From positions 52,779,496 to 52,843,495 of the forward strand of contig CM026395.1 of the NCBI GenBank assembly GCA_014843695.1: a stretch of 64,000 nucleotides of DNA. Reading direction: 5' to 3'. This stretch comes from Archivesica marissinica. Lineage: Eukaryota > Mollusca > Bivalvia > Venerida > Vesicomyidae. Shown here piece after piece: positions 24,053 through 35,071 of this stretch. The first letter of the stretch is position 1. Every line of letters begins with the position of its first letter. Made by a program: the position numbers and the translations under genes. Below the pieces are notes generated by a model, which made no database searches, was not told where the DNA came from, and saw only the letters and a list, made by a program, of their open reading frames with translations.

Positions 24053-24226
24053 GTGGAAGTCATGATAGCACAGTGGATGCGCGGTCGCTTCAGGTGCGAA
24101 AGGTCCGGAGTTCGAGCCCCGCTGGAGCCAGTACGATTGTGCCCTTAGGCAAGGCATTTAAATTCCACGTTGCCTCTTCTCTCTCCCTCGTGGCGATGGA
24201 TTCCATCAGGAATGAGGTCTCGAGAG
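24053..24226 (+). repeat. SINE-A copy, 3' truncated
   Basis: Head and body are intact (TAGCACAGTGG, GGAGTTCGAGCCC). It stops at GGTCTCGAGAG, and a CAGTAAAACCTGTG transposon-end fragment follows at 24,244. Confidence 0.85.
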
Positions 24227-24339
24227 GTTTCATTTGCTATGTGTACAGTAAAACCTGTGTTGTGCAGCTAGCCAATGGAATCACAGAAAGTATGGCCTCA
24301 CAGTGGATTCCGTCTTTATAAACTAAAATAATTATTTAT

Positions 24340-26130
24340 AAAAAATAACATTTAAAAAAAATATTAAAATCTTAATTTTCAATTTAAGTTTAACACCTAC
24401 AGGTACAAATTGAATGTTACCATTGTCCAGTTTCACTGCTACCAGATTTGTCCGATGCAGCAGACGCCCCATGGATTAGATTCTTGATTTGTCCGATGCA
24501 GCAGACCCCCAATGGATTAGAATCTTGATTTGTCCGATGCAGCAGACCCCCAATGGATTAGAATCTTGATTTGTCCGATGCAGCAGACGCCCCATGGATT
24601 AGAATCTTGATTTGTCCGATGCAGCAGACCCCCCATGGGTTAGAATCTTGATTTGTCCGATGCAGCAGACCCCCAATGGATTAGAATCTTGATTTGTCCG
24701 ATGCAGCAGACGCCCCATGGATTAGAATCTTGATTTGTGCGATGCAGCAGACCCCCAATGGATTAGAATCTTGATTTGTCCGATGCAGCAGACCCCCAAT
24801 GGATTAGAATCTTGATTTGTCCGATGCAGCAGACGCCCCATGGATTAGAATCTTGATTTGTGCGATGCAGCAGACCCCCAATGGATTAGAATCTTGATTT
24901 GTCCGATGCAGCAGACGCCCCATGGATTAGAATCTTGATTTGTGCGATGCAGCAGACCCCCAATGGATTAGAATCTTGATTTGTCCGATGCAGCAGACAC
25001 CCAATGGATTAGAATCTTGATTTGTCCGATGCAGCAGACGCCCCATGGGTTAGAATCTTGATTTGTGCGATGCAGCAGACACCCAATGGATTAGAATCTT
25101 GATTTGGTCGGATGCAGCAGACGACCCATGGATTAGAATCTTGATTTGTCCGATGCAGCAGACACCCAATGGATTAGAATCTTGATTTGGTCGCATGCAG
25201 CAGACGCCCCATGGATTAGAATCTTGATTTGGTCGCATGCAGCAGACGCCGCATTGGTTAGAATCTTGATTTGGTAGGATGCAGCAGACGCCCCATGGAT
25301 TAGAATCATGATTTGGTCGCATGCAGCAGACGCCCCATGGATTAGAATCTTGATTTGGTCGCATGCAGCAGACACCCAATGGATTAGAATCTTGATTTGG
25401 TCGGATGCAACAGACACCCCATTGGTTAGAATCCTGATTTGATCGGATGCAACAGACACCCCATTGGTTAGAATCCAGATTTGATCGGATGCAGCAGACG
25501 CCCCATTGGTTAGAATCCAGATTTGGTCGGATGCAGCAGACGCCCCATTGGTTAGAATCCAGATTTGGTCGGATGCAACAGACGCCCCATTGGTTAGAAT
25601 CCAGATTAAGAGTATCATTCATCTGATATTGGTCGTCTAATCTCTTCAACTTCTTGTCCACATAATCTGAAAGTATAATGGTGTCATCGGGTAGCTGACA
25701 TATGCCGGTTATGCCACAGTTCATTTCACTTGATTGATCCGACATTATGATCGTTACCACCTTCCAACGCTGTAGGTACATGTACTTCCTTTCTCTTTAC
25801 CCCAACACTTTTAGTTTCTTCTTCAACCTGTCCAGACACAGTTGTGGAAAGAATTGCCTCAGTGAATTTCTTGTCGGGTGTAAATGCTATTGACTTACAA
25901 TAATTTGCATCAGTAACAAGCGTTTCCGCTGTACATGAAGCTATTGATGTGCCTACCAGTTTCTGGTAAATTAACTTCTCAGTGGTATACTGCGTGAAGT
26001 AGTTAATGAAATATTTATATTTCTCTAGGTGTCCCAGAATTCTGTCCATCTGAGAACTGTACCGATACCGATGGCCTGCATGCACACTGCACACATTAAA
26101 CGGCACAAATGTAGTGTATACCCCCAATAA
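24340..26130 (-). pseudogene. TRIM/NHL-type gene relic with expanded coding exon
   Basis: Read on the minus strand. At 26,130-25,740 a frame contains MDRILGHLEKYKYFINYF and TTEKLIYQKLVG, like the coiled-coil-to-linker part of bivalve TRIM-like proteins. Past a frame change, 25,770-25,610 reads CGITGICQLPDDTIILSDY and KKLKRLDDQYQ, like an NHL/beta-propeller blade. The array 25,610-24,440 repeats LDSNQWGVCCI. Beyond it, in another frame, 24,450-24,380 reads NLVAVKLDNGNIQFVPVG, like the next strand of such a blade. These proteins are usually E3 ubiquitin ligases. RING and B-box exons are not seen and a SINE occupies the 5' side. The family call is from memory; the breaks suggest a dead copy, though the frame change could hide an intron. 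Confidence 0.55.
24440..25610 (-). repeat. 41/42-bp minisatellite made from an NHL-like exon, about 28 copies
   Basis: On the minus strand each unit codes for LDSNQWGVCCIRPN or a variant. Units near 25,100-25,610 (the upstream side) are mostly 42 bp and stay in frame. Units at 24,440-25,050 are 41 bp (GATTTGTCCGATGCAG versus GATTTGGTCGGATGCAG) and shift frame each time. Confidence 0.92.
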
Positions 26131-26131
26131 T

Positions 26132-26390
26132 CTGTGTGTTTTATGTTTATTTATCTTCGCTACCGGTTGCCCATATGAGCGACGCCTCCTGAAGAGATTA
26201 GTAATTTTAGATTTTTGGAGGATAGAGCAATGATACAGACAGAGACCCATTCCAGAATCTCCTCTGGTTCTTTTACGTGCACGGTGTAAATGACTGACAC
26301 GAGATCTCGGTTTAATGTCCCATCTGAAAGACTGTTAATTTTATTACGGTCAGACGGGGGATCGAACCTGCGATCCCTGGATTACCAGTC
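26132..26390 (-). repeat. SINE-B copy, head truncated
   Basis: tRNA-Thr(GGT)-like SINE in reverse. Body and 3' end (GTTTATTTATCTTCGCTACC at the left) are intact; the right end stops inside the anticodon arm. It supplies the first part of the open frame upstream of the TRIM-like relic. Confidence 0.85.
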
Positions 26391-26600
26391 CCAATAAACG
26401 CAATACGGGTATGACTATTCCATAAACAGTATCCACAACAGGTGTCACTTATCGGCTATCCAGCCAATCCTCGTTAATATGCATTACCGCTCATGACGGA
26501 AGTCATTAGAAAGAAGCCACCCAATTAATGGACTAATCAATATGACAGGAGTACAGGCTTGATAAATAATCAATGTGACCATCACTAAAAGTACATGTAA

Positions 26601-28697
26601 TGTGTCGGCTGAGTGGTTAAGATCGTGGCTGAGTTGTTAAGATGGTGACTGAGTGGTTAAGATCGTGGCTGAGTGGTTAAGATCGTGGCTGAGTGGTTAA
26701 GATCGTGGCTGAGTGGTTAAGATCGTGGCTGAGTGGTTAAGATCGTGACTGAGTGGTTAAGATCGTGGCTGAGTGGTTAAGATCGTGGCTGAGTGGTTAA
26801 GATCGTGGCTGGTTAAGATCGTGGCTGAGTGGTTAAGATCGTGGCTGAGTGGTTAATACCGTGGCTGAGTGGTTATGATCGTGGCTGAATGGTTAGATCG
26901 TGGCTGAGTGGTTATGATCGTGGCTGAGTGGTTAAGATAGTGGCTGTGTGACTAAGATCGTGGCTGAGTGGTTAAGATCGTGGCTGAGTGGTTAATACCG
27001 TGGCTGAGTGGTTATGATCGTGGCTGAATGGTTAAGATCGTGGCTGAGTGGTTATGATCGTGGCTGAGTGGTTAAGATCGTGGCTGAGTGACTAAGATCG
27101 TGGCTGAGTGGTTAAGATCGTGGCTGAGTGGTTAAGATCGGGGCTGAGTGGTTAAGATGGTGGCTGAGTGGTTAATATTGTGGCTGAGTGGTTAAGATCG
27201 TGGCTGAGTGGTTAAGATCGTGGCTGAGTGGTTAAGATCGTGGCTGAGTGGTTAATACCGTGGCTGAGTGGTTATGATCGTGGCTGAATGGTTAAGATCG
27301 TGGCTGAGTGGTTATGCTCGTGGCTGAGTGGTTAAGATCGTGGCTGAGTGACTAAGATCGTGGCTGAGTGGTTAAGATCGTGGCTGAGTGGTTAAGATCG
27401 TGGCTGAGTGGTTAATACCGTGACTGAGTGGTTATGATCGTGGCTGAATGGTTAAGATCGTGGCTGAGTGGTTAAGATCGTGGCTGAGTGACTAAGATCG
27501 TGGCTGAGTGACTAAGATCGTGGCTGAGTGGTTAAGATCGTGGCTGAGTGGTTAAGATCGTGGCTGAGTGACTATGATCGTGGCTGAGTGACTAAGATCG
27601 TGGCTGAGTGACTAAGATCGTGGCTGAGTGGTTAAGATCGTGGCTGAGTGACTAAGATCGTGGCTGAGTGGTTAAGATCGTGGCTGAGTGGTTAAGATCG
27701 TGGCTGAGTGACTAAGATCGTGGCTGAGTGGTTAAGATCGTGGCTGAGTGACTAAGATCGTGGATGAGTGGTTAAGATCGTGGCTGAGTGACTAAGATCG
27801 TGGCTGAGTGGTTAAGATCGTGACTGAGTGACTAAGATCGTGGCTGAGTGGTTAAGATCGTGGCTGAGTGGTTAATACCGTGGCTGAGTGGTTATGATCG
27901 TGGCTGAATGGTTAAGATCGTGGCTGAGTGGTTATGCTCGTGGCTGAGTGGTTAAGATCGTGGCTGAGTGACTAAGATCGTGGCTGAGTGGTTAAGATCG
28001 TGGCTGAGTGGTTAAGATCGTGGCTGAGTGGTTAATACCGTGACTGAGTGGTTATGATCGTGGCTGAATGGTTAAGATCGTGGCTGAGTGGTTAAGATCG
28101 TGGCTGAGTGACTAAGATCGTGGCTGAGTGACTAAGATCGTGGCTGAGTGGTTAAGATCGTGGCTGAGTGGTTAAGATCGTGGCTGAGTGACTATGATCG
28201 TGGCTGAGTGACTAAGATCGTGGCTGAGTGACTAAGATCGTGGCTGAGTGGTTAAGATCGTGGCTGAGTGACTAAGATCGTGGCTGAGTGGTTAAGATCG
28301 TGGCTGGTTAAGATCGTGGCTGAGTGACTAAGATCGTGGCTGAGTGGTTAAGATCGTGGCTGAGTGACTAAGATCGTGGATGAGTGGTTAAGATCGTGGC
28401 TGAGTGACTAAGATCGTGGCTGAGTGGTTAAGATCGTGACTGAGTGACTAAGATCGTGGCTGAGTGACTAAGATCGTGGCTGAGTGGTTAAGATCGTGGC
28501 TGAGTGGTTAAGATCGTGGCTGAGTGACTAAGATCGTGGCTGAGTGGTTAAGATCGTGGCTGAGTGGTTAAGATCGTGGCTGAGTGACTAAGATCGTGGC
28601 AGAGTGGTTATGATCGTGGCTGAGTGGTTAAGATCGTGGCTGAGTGGTTAAGATCGTGGCTGAGTGGTTAAGATCGTGGCTGAGTGGTTAAGATCGT
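26601..28697. repeat. 20-bp minisatellite with tRNA A-box match, about 105 copies
   Basis: Unit GTGGCTGAGTGGTTAAGATC. TGGCTGAGTGG fits the RNA polymerase III A box (TRGCNNAGTGG) and resembles the start of Ser/Leu tRNAs and of SINE-D. A variant reads GAGTGACTAAG. No B box is present. A block of about 620 bp (27,231-27,850) is repeated at 27,851-28,464. Confidence 0.97.
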
Positions 28698-29349
28698 TGA
28701 TTTCACATGATTGATTTGTAGTAAGTAGATACACAAAACACAGGTTCATGTTGCTCCTTTTAAATGCATTCCAATGAAATATAGAAAATTATCAGTGAAG
28801 TGAAATGTGTTATTCCACTGCTTTGCACGTGTGGTACCTAGCCGCTGCATGTTGAAGTGTTGTCAACACGAACATTTTCGGAGTTGTCTGTGGCGTCATG
28901 CATTTGCAACAAATAAGCAATTTCATATCTCAGTTTTTCTCAAAAACAGTGCGGAAATATTCATTGTTATCAAAAGTTGACAGAAACTGGACTCGTATTT
29001 CGTTTCTATTTCTCAAAGGGTGGAAAGTTCCTCCCTTGGCCAAGCAGTGCAAGAAATTGCATTTCTATTTCTCAAAGGGTGGAAAGTTCCTCCCTTGGCC
29101 AAGCAGTGCAAGAAATTGCATTTCTATTTCTCAAAGGGTGGAAAGTTCCTCCCTTGGCCAAGGCAGTGCAAGAAATTGCATTTTCAACAAATAAGCAATT
29201 GGCAATTGGCTGTAATTTCTCAAAGTGTGGAGTGTTAGTTATGTAGAAACATACTTGCTTATAACCATTCAATCCTCCTAAAACAGAGGCGTTGTTCTCT
29301 TCATTAGGATCCAAAACCGAAAACCCGTATTAATAGTGTTTGATAACAA
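28698..29349. other. unique stretch with a 59-bp triplicate
   Basis: No gene recognised. At 29,004-29,180 a 59-bp unit (TCTCAAAGGGTGGAAAG, CTCCCTTGGCCAAG) occurs three times. CAACAAATAAGCAATT occurs on both sides (28,907 and 29,185). Confidence 0.6.
29004..29180. repeat. 59-bp tandem repeat, three copies
   Basis: Starts at 29,011, 29,070 and 29,129 are nearly identical, so the expansion is recent. Overlapping frames of 70-98 codons have no other support. Confidence 0.93.
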
Positions 29350-29561
29350 GTTTAAACTTGATTTATTTTACGATTGTGAAGCAAGTTTTCACAACTTATA
29401 TTAATCACTCTCGTTGGCGCGGATGAAAGCTTAAATGTGGTCATTCGTTTGGGATGAAACCGGAGAAAACCGATCTGGCGACCACCCCGTACCATCTCAC
29501 ATACTTCTCGGTCCGAGGGTTGCATTGGTGAGAAGCGAGCGCGCTAACCACTGCGCTAATC
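29350..29561 (-). repeat. SINE-C copy
   Basis: Minus-strand head TAGCGCAGTGGTTAGCGCG, body TGTGAGATGGTACGG and GACCACATTTAAGC, then a 3' tail that resembles the SINE-A tail. Related to 37,988-38,200. Confidence 0.75.
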
Positions 29562-29690
29562 GAACGGTATTTGATAGCACTCGACTTGACTTTGTTGATC
29601 ATCATACACATATAAATATAGGATCTTACATGAGTGGTGATTTCATACCATTTTATGAAACGAGTTTTGGAATTTTGCTATTAACCCATT

Positions 29691-29921
29691 CAACACCAAG
29701 TAACTCACATGGACTGGTCCATGATATTCATAAACCAATAAATGAATCAGAAAATCACATTTGGACAAGTTCATTTATCAAAATGGGTAATTATGTCTAA
29801 AAATAGTCATATCACTGGCAAAAAGTGCAGATCCTGATGAGACGGCTCGTCACCAGCCGGCTCATCTGGATCTACACTTTTTGTAAGCCTATTGAGAGGT
29901 ATGTGGTGTTGAAAGGGTTAA
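29691..29921. mobile_element. TTAACCC MITE, copy 2 (231 bp)
   Basis: Inverted ends TTAACCCATTCAACACCA and TTAACCCTTTCAACACCA. The interior hairpin AAAAAGTGCAGATCC...GGATCTACACTTTTT encloses GATGAGACGGCTCGTC. No open frame of note. Confidence 0.8.
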
Positions 29922-29979
29922 TATAAATTTGAAGAAAAATACGTCTCTGTTTGCTAGTATATTGTTGAGCCTTATTACA

Positions 29980-30214
29980 TTAACCCATTTCATTCTGGAT
30001 ATATTTAAAGGCTTTTGCAAATAACATAGATCCAGATCAGCCGCAGCGTGACGCTGCGTGCTGATCAGGATCTATGGTGTTTGCTGCATAGCCAAGTGTC
30101 TTAGCAAGATCATCTGAATAGCAAAACAGCATAGATCCTGATCAGACGGCACGTTCCGTGGCGGTTGATCTGGCTCTATGTTCTTTGCAAAAAATCCAGA
30201 ATGAAATGAGTTAA
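29980..30214. mobile_element. TTAACCC MITE, copy 3 (235 bp)
   Basis: Inverted ends TTAACCCATTTCATTCTGGA and TTAACTCATTTCATTCTGGA. Two interior hairpins carry ATAGATCCAGATCAGCC / GCTGATCAGGATCTAT and ATAGATCCTGATCAGAC / TTGATCTGGCTCTAT. Lies 58 bp from copy 2. Confidence 0.8.
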
Positions 30215-30475
30215 GCTGCATCCGTACGCCGTAGTAAATAGTCCCTGAAAATCAAACAACTTCAGGCAAATAATCGACACCATATTTTGAATCACTGTAT
30301 TACTTACTGTAGTGCATATTTAGTATTTTACCTATCTAAGCAGTTGATTTTCAACAAATAAACACAAACAACATGTATATATCGAATGTCAATTGCAAGC
30401 CGCCAATGTCGTGATGCGACCAATCAGAATCCTTCCAGGTGTTGTTAAGCGTGTTGACATATAAGGATTTATGAC

Positions 30476-30769
30476 ACAGACGGATCTGTTGTCTAGTGGT
30501 TAACACGCTGGACTGGTAATCCAGGGATCGCTGGTTCAATCCCCCCGTCTGACCATAATAAAATTAACAGTCTTTCAGATGGGACATTAAACCGAGGTCT
30601 CGTGTCGGTGCTTTACACCGTGCACGTAAATGAACCAGAGGAGATTCTGGAATGGGTCTCTGTCTGTATCATTGCACTATCCTCCAACAATCTAAAATGA
30701 CTAATCTCTTCAGGATGCGTCGCTAATATGGGCAACCGGTAGCGACGATAGATAAACGTAACACACACA
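30476..30769 (+). repeat. SINE-B copy, full length
   Basis: Head CAGACGGATCTGTTGTCTAG with anticodon arm CTGGA-CTGGTAA-TCCAG (GGT, Thr), B box TGGTTCAATCCCC, conserved body (CTTTCAGATGGGACATTAAA, CCGTGCACGTAAA) and 3' end CGATAGATAAACGTAACACACAC. The acceptor-like ends CAGACGG and CCGTCTG are complementary. Confidence 0.9.
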
Positions 30770-30799
30770 GGATGTATGACATAGCTGTGTTACACTGAA

Positions 30800-30972
30800 G
30801 TGGAAGTCGTGATAGCGCAGTGGATGGGCGCTCGCTTCAGGTGCGAATGGTCCGGAGTTCGAGTCCCGCTGGCGCCATTACGATTGTGCCCTTAGGCATG
30901 ATGTCTCGAGAGTGATTAATATAAGTTGAAATAACGTGTTTCGCAATCGAGCTAAAATAAATGTGTATAAAC
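30800..30972 (+). repeat. SINE-A copy with internal deletion
   Basis: Head and tail are good. The body between GCCCTTAGGCA and TGATGTCTCGAGAG is deleted. Confidence 0.85.
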
Positions 30973-31140
30973 TGTTAAACTGAATACAAAGAAAGTTATG
31001 TGATATATATTATGAAATCCTCATCTAAAGTGTTTGGTTCAATGGGGACACTTATATTTAAGCGTAATGGAGAAACTCTTAATCAAATATATATATTTTT
31101 ACATGCGACCAATCGGGGAGTGTGCTTCTCTTATCTGGAC

Positions 31141-31278
31141 AGGTGTAAAGCACCGACACGAGACATCGGTTTAAAGTCCCATTTGAAGGACTGTTCATTT
31201 TATTAGGGTCAGACGGGGGGTCAAACCTGCGATCCCCGGATTACCAGTCCAGCGTGTTACCACTGGACTATAGATCCG
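31141..31278 (-). repeat. SINE-B head half
   Basis: Inverted head and first body part, ending ACTATAGATCCGCG; the 3' half is absent. Confidence 0.82.
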
Positions 31279-31316
31279 CGAGTAGACGCCGGACTGCACA
31301 TCCATGAGCAGCGAGT

Positions 31317-31528
31317 TAGTTTATACAAAATTAGTTTAGCTAGATTGCGAAACAAGTTCTTAAAACTTATATTAATCACTCACGAGACCTCATTCCTGAT
31401 GGAACCCATCGCCACGAGGGAGAGAGAAGAGTCATGTGGAATTTAAATGCCTTTCCTATAAGGGCACAATCGTAACAGCTATAGCGAAGCGCGAACTCCT
31501 GGCCTTTCGCACCTGAAGTGACTTCCAC
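31317..31528 (-). repeat. SINE-A copy
   Basis: Inverted, with tail, body and most of the head; the A box region is shortened to GTGACTTCCAC. Confidence 0.85.
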
Positions 31529-32078
31529 AATACTGTATAATACAGGTAGTATAACACTATTGACCGTTGATTGATATAGCAGCGCTACGCTTTGATGCAA
31601 ATAAAAAACGTGCACTATCCTCATAAATTGACGAATACTTATTCTGCAGGCGTCGTCCGAAAACTATAAATAAACGCTTTAAAAATCAAGTTCTAGAATT
31701 GTGGCAATGGATGTTATCAGGCTATTGATCTCGTTAATGACTCCTTTGTCAGATAATTTCTCGCCTTGTAGACGAATGCAATGCCCTTGTAGGATTACTG
31801 GCAATTAGGAAAGAAATCAATGTCTCCGCACTAAAGGGCAATGTTACAGACACGGAGGCTTAAGATAGACATTGAGACCTTACATTCATGACAATAACCT
31901 GAAATGATTGAGTGTGCTTTGATATTATACGTTTTATTATGGGCGCCTCCTTGTTAATTGGGTCATCCACTCCGTAAGTATATTTAATTAAGTCATTTGA
32001 TTTTTTTGGAGAATAGGCCATGCTCAATACAAACGACCCTCCAACTCGCGAAGCACCCCTAGTTGTTATACATACATC

Positions 32079-32158
32079 GTGGGCGTCGTGGTAGCGCGTT
32101 CGCTTCAGTTGCGGAGGTTCGGAGTTCGAACCCAGTTGTAACCGTTACGATTATGTAC
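32079..32158 (+). repeat. SINE-A head only
   Basis: A box GTAGCGCGTTCGC and B box GGAGTTCGAACCC, then GTAACCGTTACGATTATG; body and tail missing. Confidence 0.65.
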
Positions 32159-32163
32159 TTAAC

Positions 32164-32376
32164 CGATTAATTAACATGATTTGGATGAAATCACATTTAT
32201 CATACCGCAACATCTGGTTACGGAACAACAGTAAAAAACAAAGGATTCCAACTAAAAGATTATCCCTAATGTATATCGGTCCTTTTAGTTGGAATCCTTT
32301 GTTTTTACTGTTGTTCCTTAACCAGATGTTGCGGTATGATAAATGTGAGTTCATCAAACTCGTGTTAATTAATTGA
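32164..32376. mobile_element. fold-back (long palindrome) element, 213 bp
   Basis: Two arms of about 90-95 bp are nearly complementary (ACATTTATCATACCGCAACA on the left, its complement at 32,326-32,345) around a short loop near 32,255-32,278. The inner 60 bp of each arm match almost perfectly, the outer part less so. Both ends are AT-rich around TTAATTAA. The RNA would form a single hairpin. Confidence 0.8.
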
Positions 32377-32621
32377 TAATATATGTTTACAGATAAATAC
32401 CCTCTAGATTTACGGTAGGATATATGTAGATATATAGTAATGTAATGATTATAAGATTAGAAGGTGGATTAAAAATGATAGCATGCTGTGCAAAGTAACA
32501 ACGAAAGAACAGTAAACCACTCAAGAGGGTCGACATACTTTTAGTCAGCAGTCAGGGGCAGTAACTGACCGATGTCTCTCATTGTTTACATGTTTCATTA
32601 CGCTATTTCATGTTTTAATTT

Positions 32622-32699
32622 GTTGATGGCCTCATGGCAGTATATTGACGTAATTGTTCAAACGAGTTATCTCGTTAAATAAAGTCTTTATTATTATTA
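32622..32699 (+). repeat. LINE-type 3' end with ATT tail
   Basis: GATGGCCTCATGGCAG ... CTCGTTAAATAAAGTC then TTTATTATTATTAA. The same 3' end occurs inverted at 49,762 and 56,273, so it is a dispersed family whose copies retain only the 3' end. Confidence 0.65.
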
Positions 32700-33588
32700 A
32701 TCAGAGTTGACCTGTCCATTCATTTCGGGGACCTGTGGTACATTTGGTCGGCGCATATACATATATATATGCGTGAACACTACTTGCTATTGTTTCTATG
32801 TGGGGTGATTATATAGTGTTATCCTGAATGTCGGCCAACTATACTGACACTTGTATTCATGTTTGTTTCTGGGACAAACAACATGCTTAGCAACAGTCAG
32901 ATTGGCCATGACTGGATCAAATATAAATAATGCTGTACTAACGATTCTGGGAAATACTCTCTTGTGTTGTTTACATACGCGTCTCTAAGACAACATCACG
33001 CCATATATGCCCCTCTACCATTTGTTGTGGTATTCACAGTGAATTTATACAGCCATTAAAATATATGCATAAAAGCAAAGTAAATTGTATATATCAATAT
33101 TGAACAAATATCGACAAAACATTAGTTCCATATTTTAAATTCTGTGTGTTTTCCTCTCTTCCAGTTCATGCCTTTAATGACAACCAGTGTCGTAAATATA
33201 GTTTAATATTTATAAGAGAAGCAACAATATTGGCATTGATGCAGCTTGGTAATCAATTATTCTATCGCCATATAACGCTATTACATGAAACGTAATGCTT
33301 AATTGTAATGTATCGGCGGAATCGGCAGACAGCAGACGACATCCTGCACGTGGGAGATGCAGACGGAATTACTAGTATATCGTGCTATGGATCTTTGACA
33401 GTGTTCTAATACAGGTAAATATTGGTTTGTTTGCAGTATTTAGATGTAGTAGCTATTATCTTACTTAGGTAAATAAATGTGCAGACACTTATAGACGGAC
33501 CCGGGAGCTGCCATTTTACCGCATGCAAAGAACTAAACTACATTGGGAACCCTCTAAACCGACCGGCCACTGGACCAGATGGTAAAGT

Positions 33589-33815
33589 TCGGCTTGGAGA
33601 GGTTGTCGGCTTGGGGAGGATGTCGGTTTTGAGGGGTTGTCGGCTTTGAGGGGTTGTCGTCTTGGATATGTTGTCAGCTTTGAGGGGTTGTCGGCTTTGA
33701 GGGGTTGTCGGCTTTGAGGAGTTGTCAGCTTTGAGGGGTTGCCGGCTTTGAGGGGTTGTCAGCTTTGAGGAGTTGTCAGCTTTGAGGGGTTGTCGGTTTT
33801 GAGGGGTTGTCAGAG
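33589..33815. repeat. 18-bp minisatellite
   Basis: Units GGGGTTGTCGGCTTTGAG with variants (GTCAGC, GCCGGC), about 12 copies. Confidence 0.93.
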
Positions 33816-33845
33816 TGGGGTATTTTCCTCCTAAGTTAACAATTC

Positions 33846-34702
33846 AACTCTGCAATACTCATATAACTCTGCAATACTCATATAACTCTGCAATACTCAT
33901 ATAACTCTACAATACTCATACAACTCTACAATACTCATATAACTCTGCAATACTCATATAACTCTGCAATACTCATATAACTCTACAATACTCATATAAC
34001 TCTGCAATACTCATATAACTCTGCAATACTCATATAACTCTACAATACTCATATAACTCTGCAATACTGATATAACTCTACAATACTCATATAACTCTAC
34101 AATACTCATATAACTCTGCAATACTCATATAACTCTGCAATACTCAATACTCATATAACTCTGCAATACTCATATAACTCTGCAATACTCATATAACTCT
34201 GCAATACTCCATATAACTCTGCAATACTCATATAACTCTGCAATACTCATATATCTGCAATACTCATATAACTCTACAATACTCATATAACTCTACAATA
34301 CTCATATAACTCTGCAATACTCATATAACTCTGCAATACTCATATAACTCTACAATACTCATATAACTCTGCAATACTCATATAACTCTGCAATACTCAT
34401 ATAACTCTGCAATACTCATATAACTCTACAATACTCATATAACTCTGCAATACTCATATAACTCTGCAATACTCATATAACTCTACAATACTCATATAAC
34501 TCTGCAATACTCATATAACTCTGCAATACTCATATAACTCTACAATACTCATATAACTCTACAATACTCATATAACTCTGCAATACTCATATAACTCTGC
34601 AATACTCAATACTCATATAACTCTGCAATACTCATTTAACTCTGCAATACTCCTATAGCTCTGCAATACTCCTATAAATAACTCTGCAATACTCATATAA
34701 GG
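33846..34702. repeat. 19-bp minisatellite, about 45 copies
   Basis: Unit CTCTGCAATACTCATATAA with a CTCTACAATACTC variant that recurs at intervals of two or three units; a few truncated units. Confidence 0.96.
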
Positions 34703-35071
34703 AGAATGAGACGTGTTTATAATTTGGCAGTTAGAACAGAACTGATTAGTGCAAAATACAATATGGGGAGGGGAGTAGCTGAAGGTTGTTTGTTTAAACT
34801 AATAGTATGTTTCATAGTTGATCAAGACACATTTGATGTCCTGTTTACGGATGTAAATTACAATTGAAAATGCACATATTTTTTTAAAGATTTGTTCGAG
34901 ACCAAGCCATTTGTTCAGTTTGGAGGGAATTCCAGTTAAGAGGGGTTCAGGTTTTGGGTGTTTTCACTGTAATATAAAATAAAAGACATTCATATTGGAA
35001 TGTAATTTTGAAGAACATAATTACATAAGTAATATTCTTTATAATTGAATCTTTTAAAATTGAATCATTAG

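Larger units (their letters stand above)
31529..33588. other. gene-free stretch with fold-back element and LINE tail
   Basis: Contains a SINE-A head (32,079), a fold-back (32,164-32,376) and a LINE 3' end (32,622-32,699). The rest shows no recognisable exon. An untranslated exon ending TAATACAG before GTAAAT at 33,416 is possible but unsupported. Confidence 0.4.

Noticed and set aside
26601..28697. CRISPR-like or tRNA-cluster interpretation of the 20-bp array
   Set aside because: There are no spacers and the units abut. The unit is only a D-arm/A-box piece, without anticodon, T arm or terminator.
30476..30552. Functional tRNA-Thr(GGT) genes at the SINE-B heads
   Set aside because: The anticodon arm and outer complementarity are good, but the T stem pairs poorly and each head continues into a shared SINE body.
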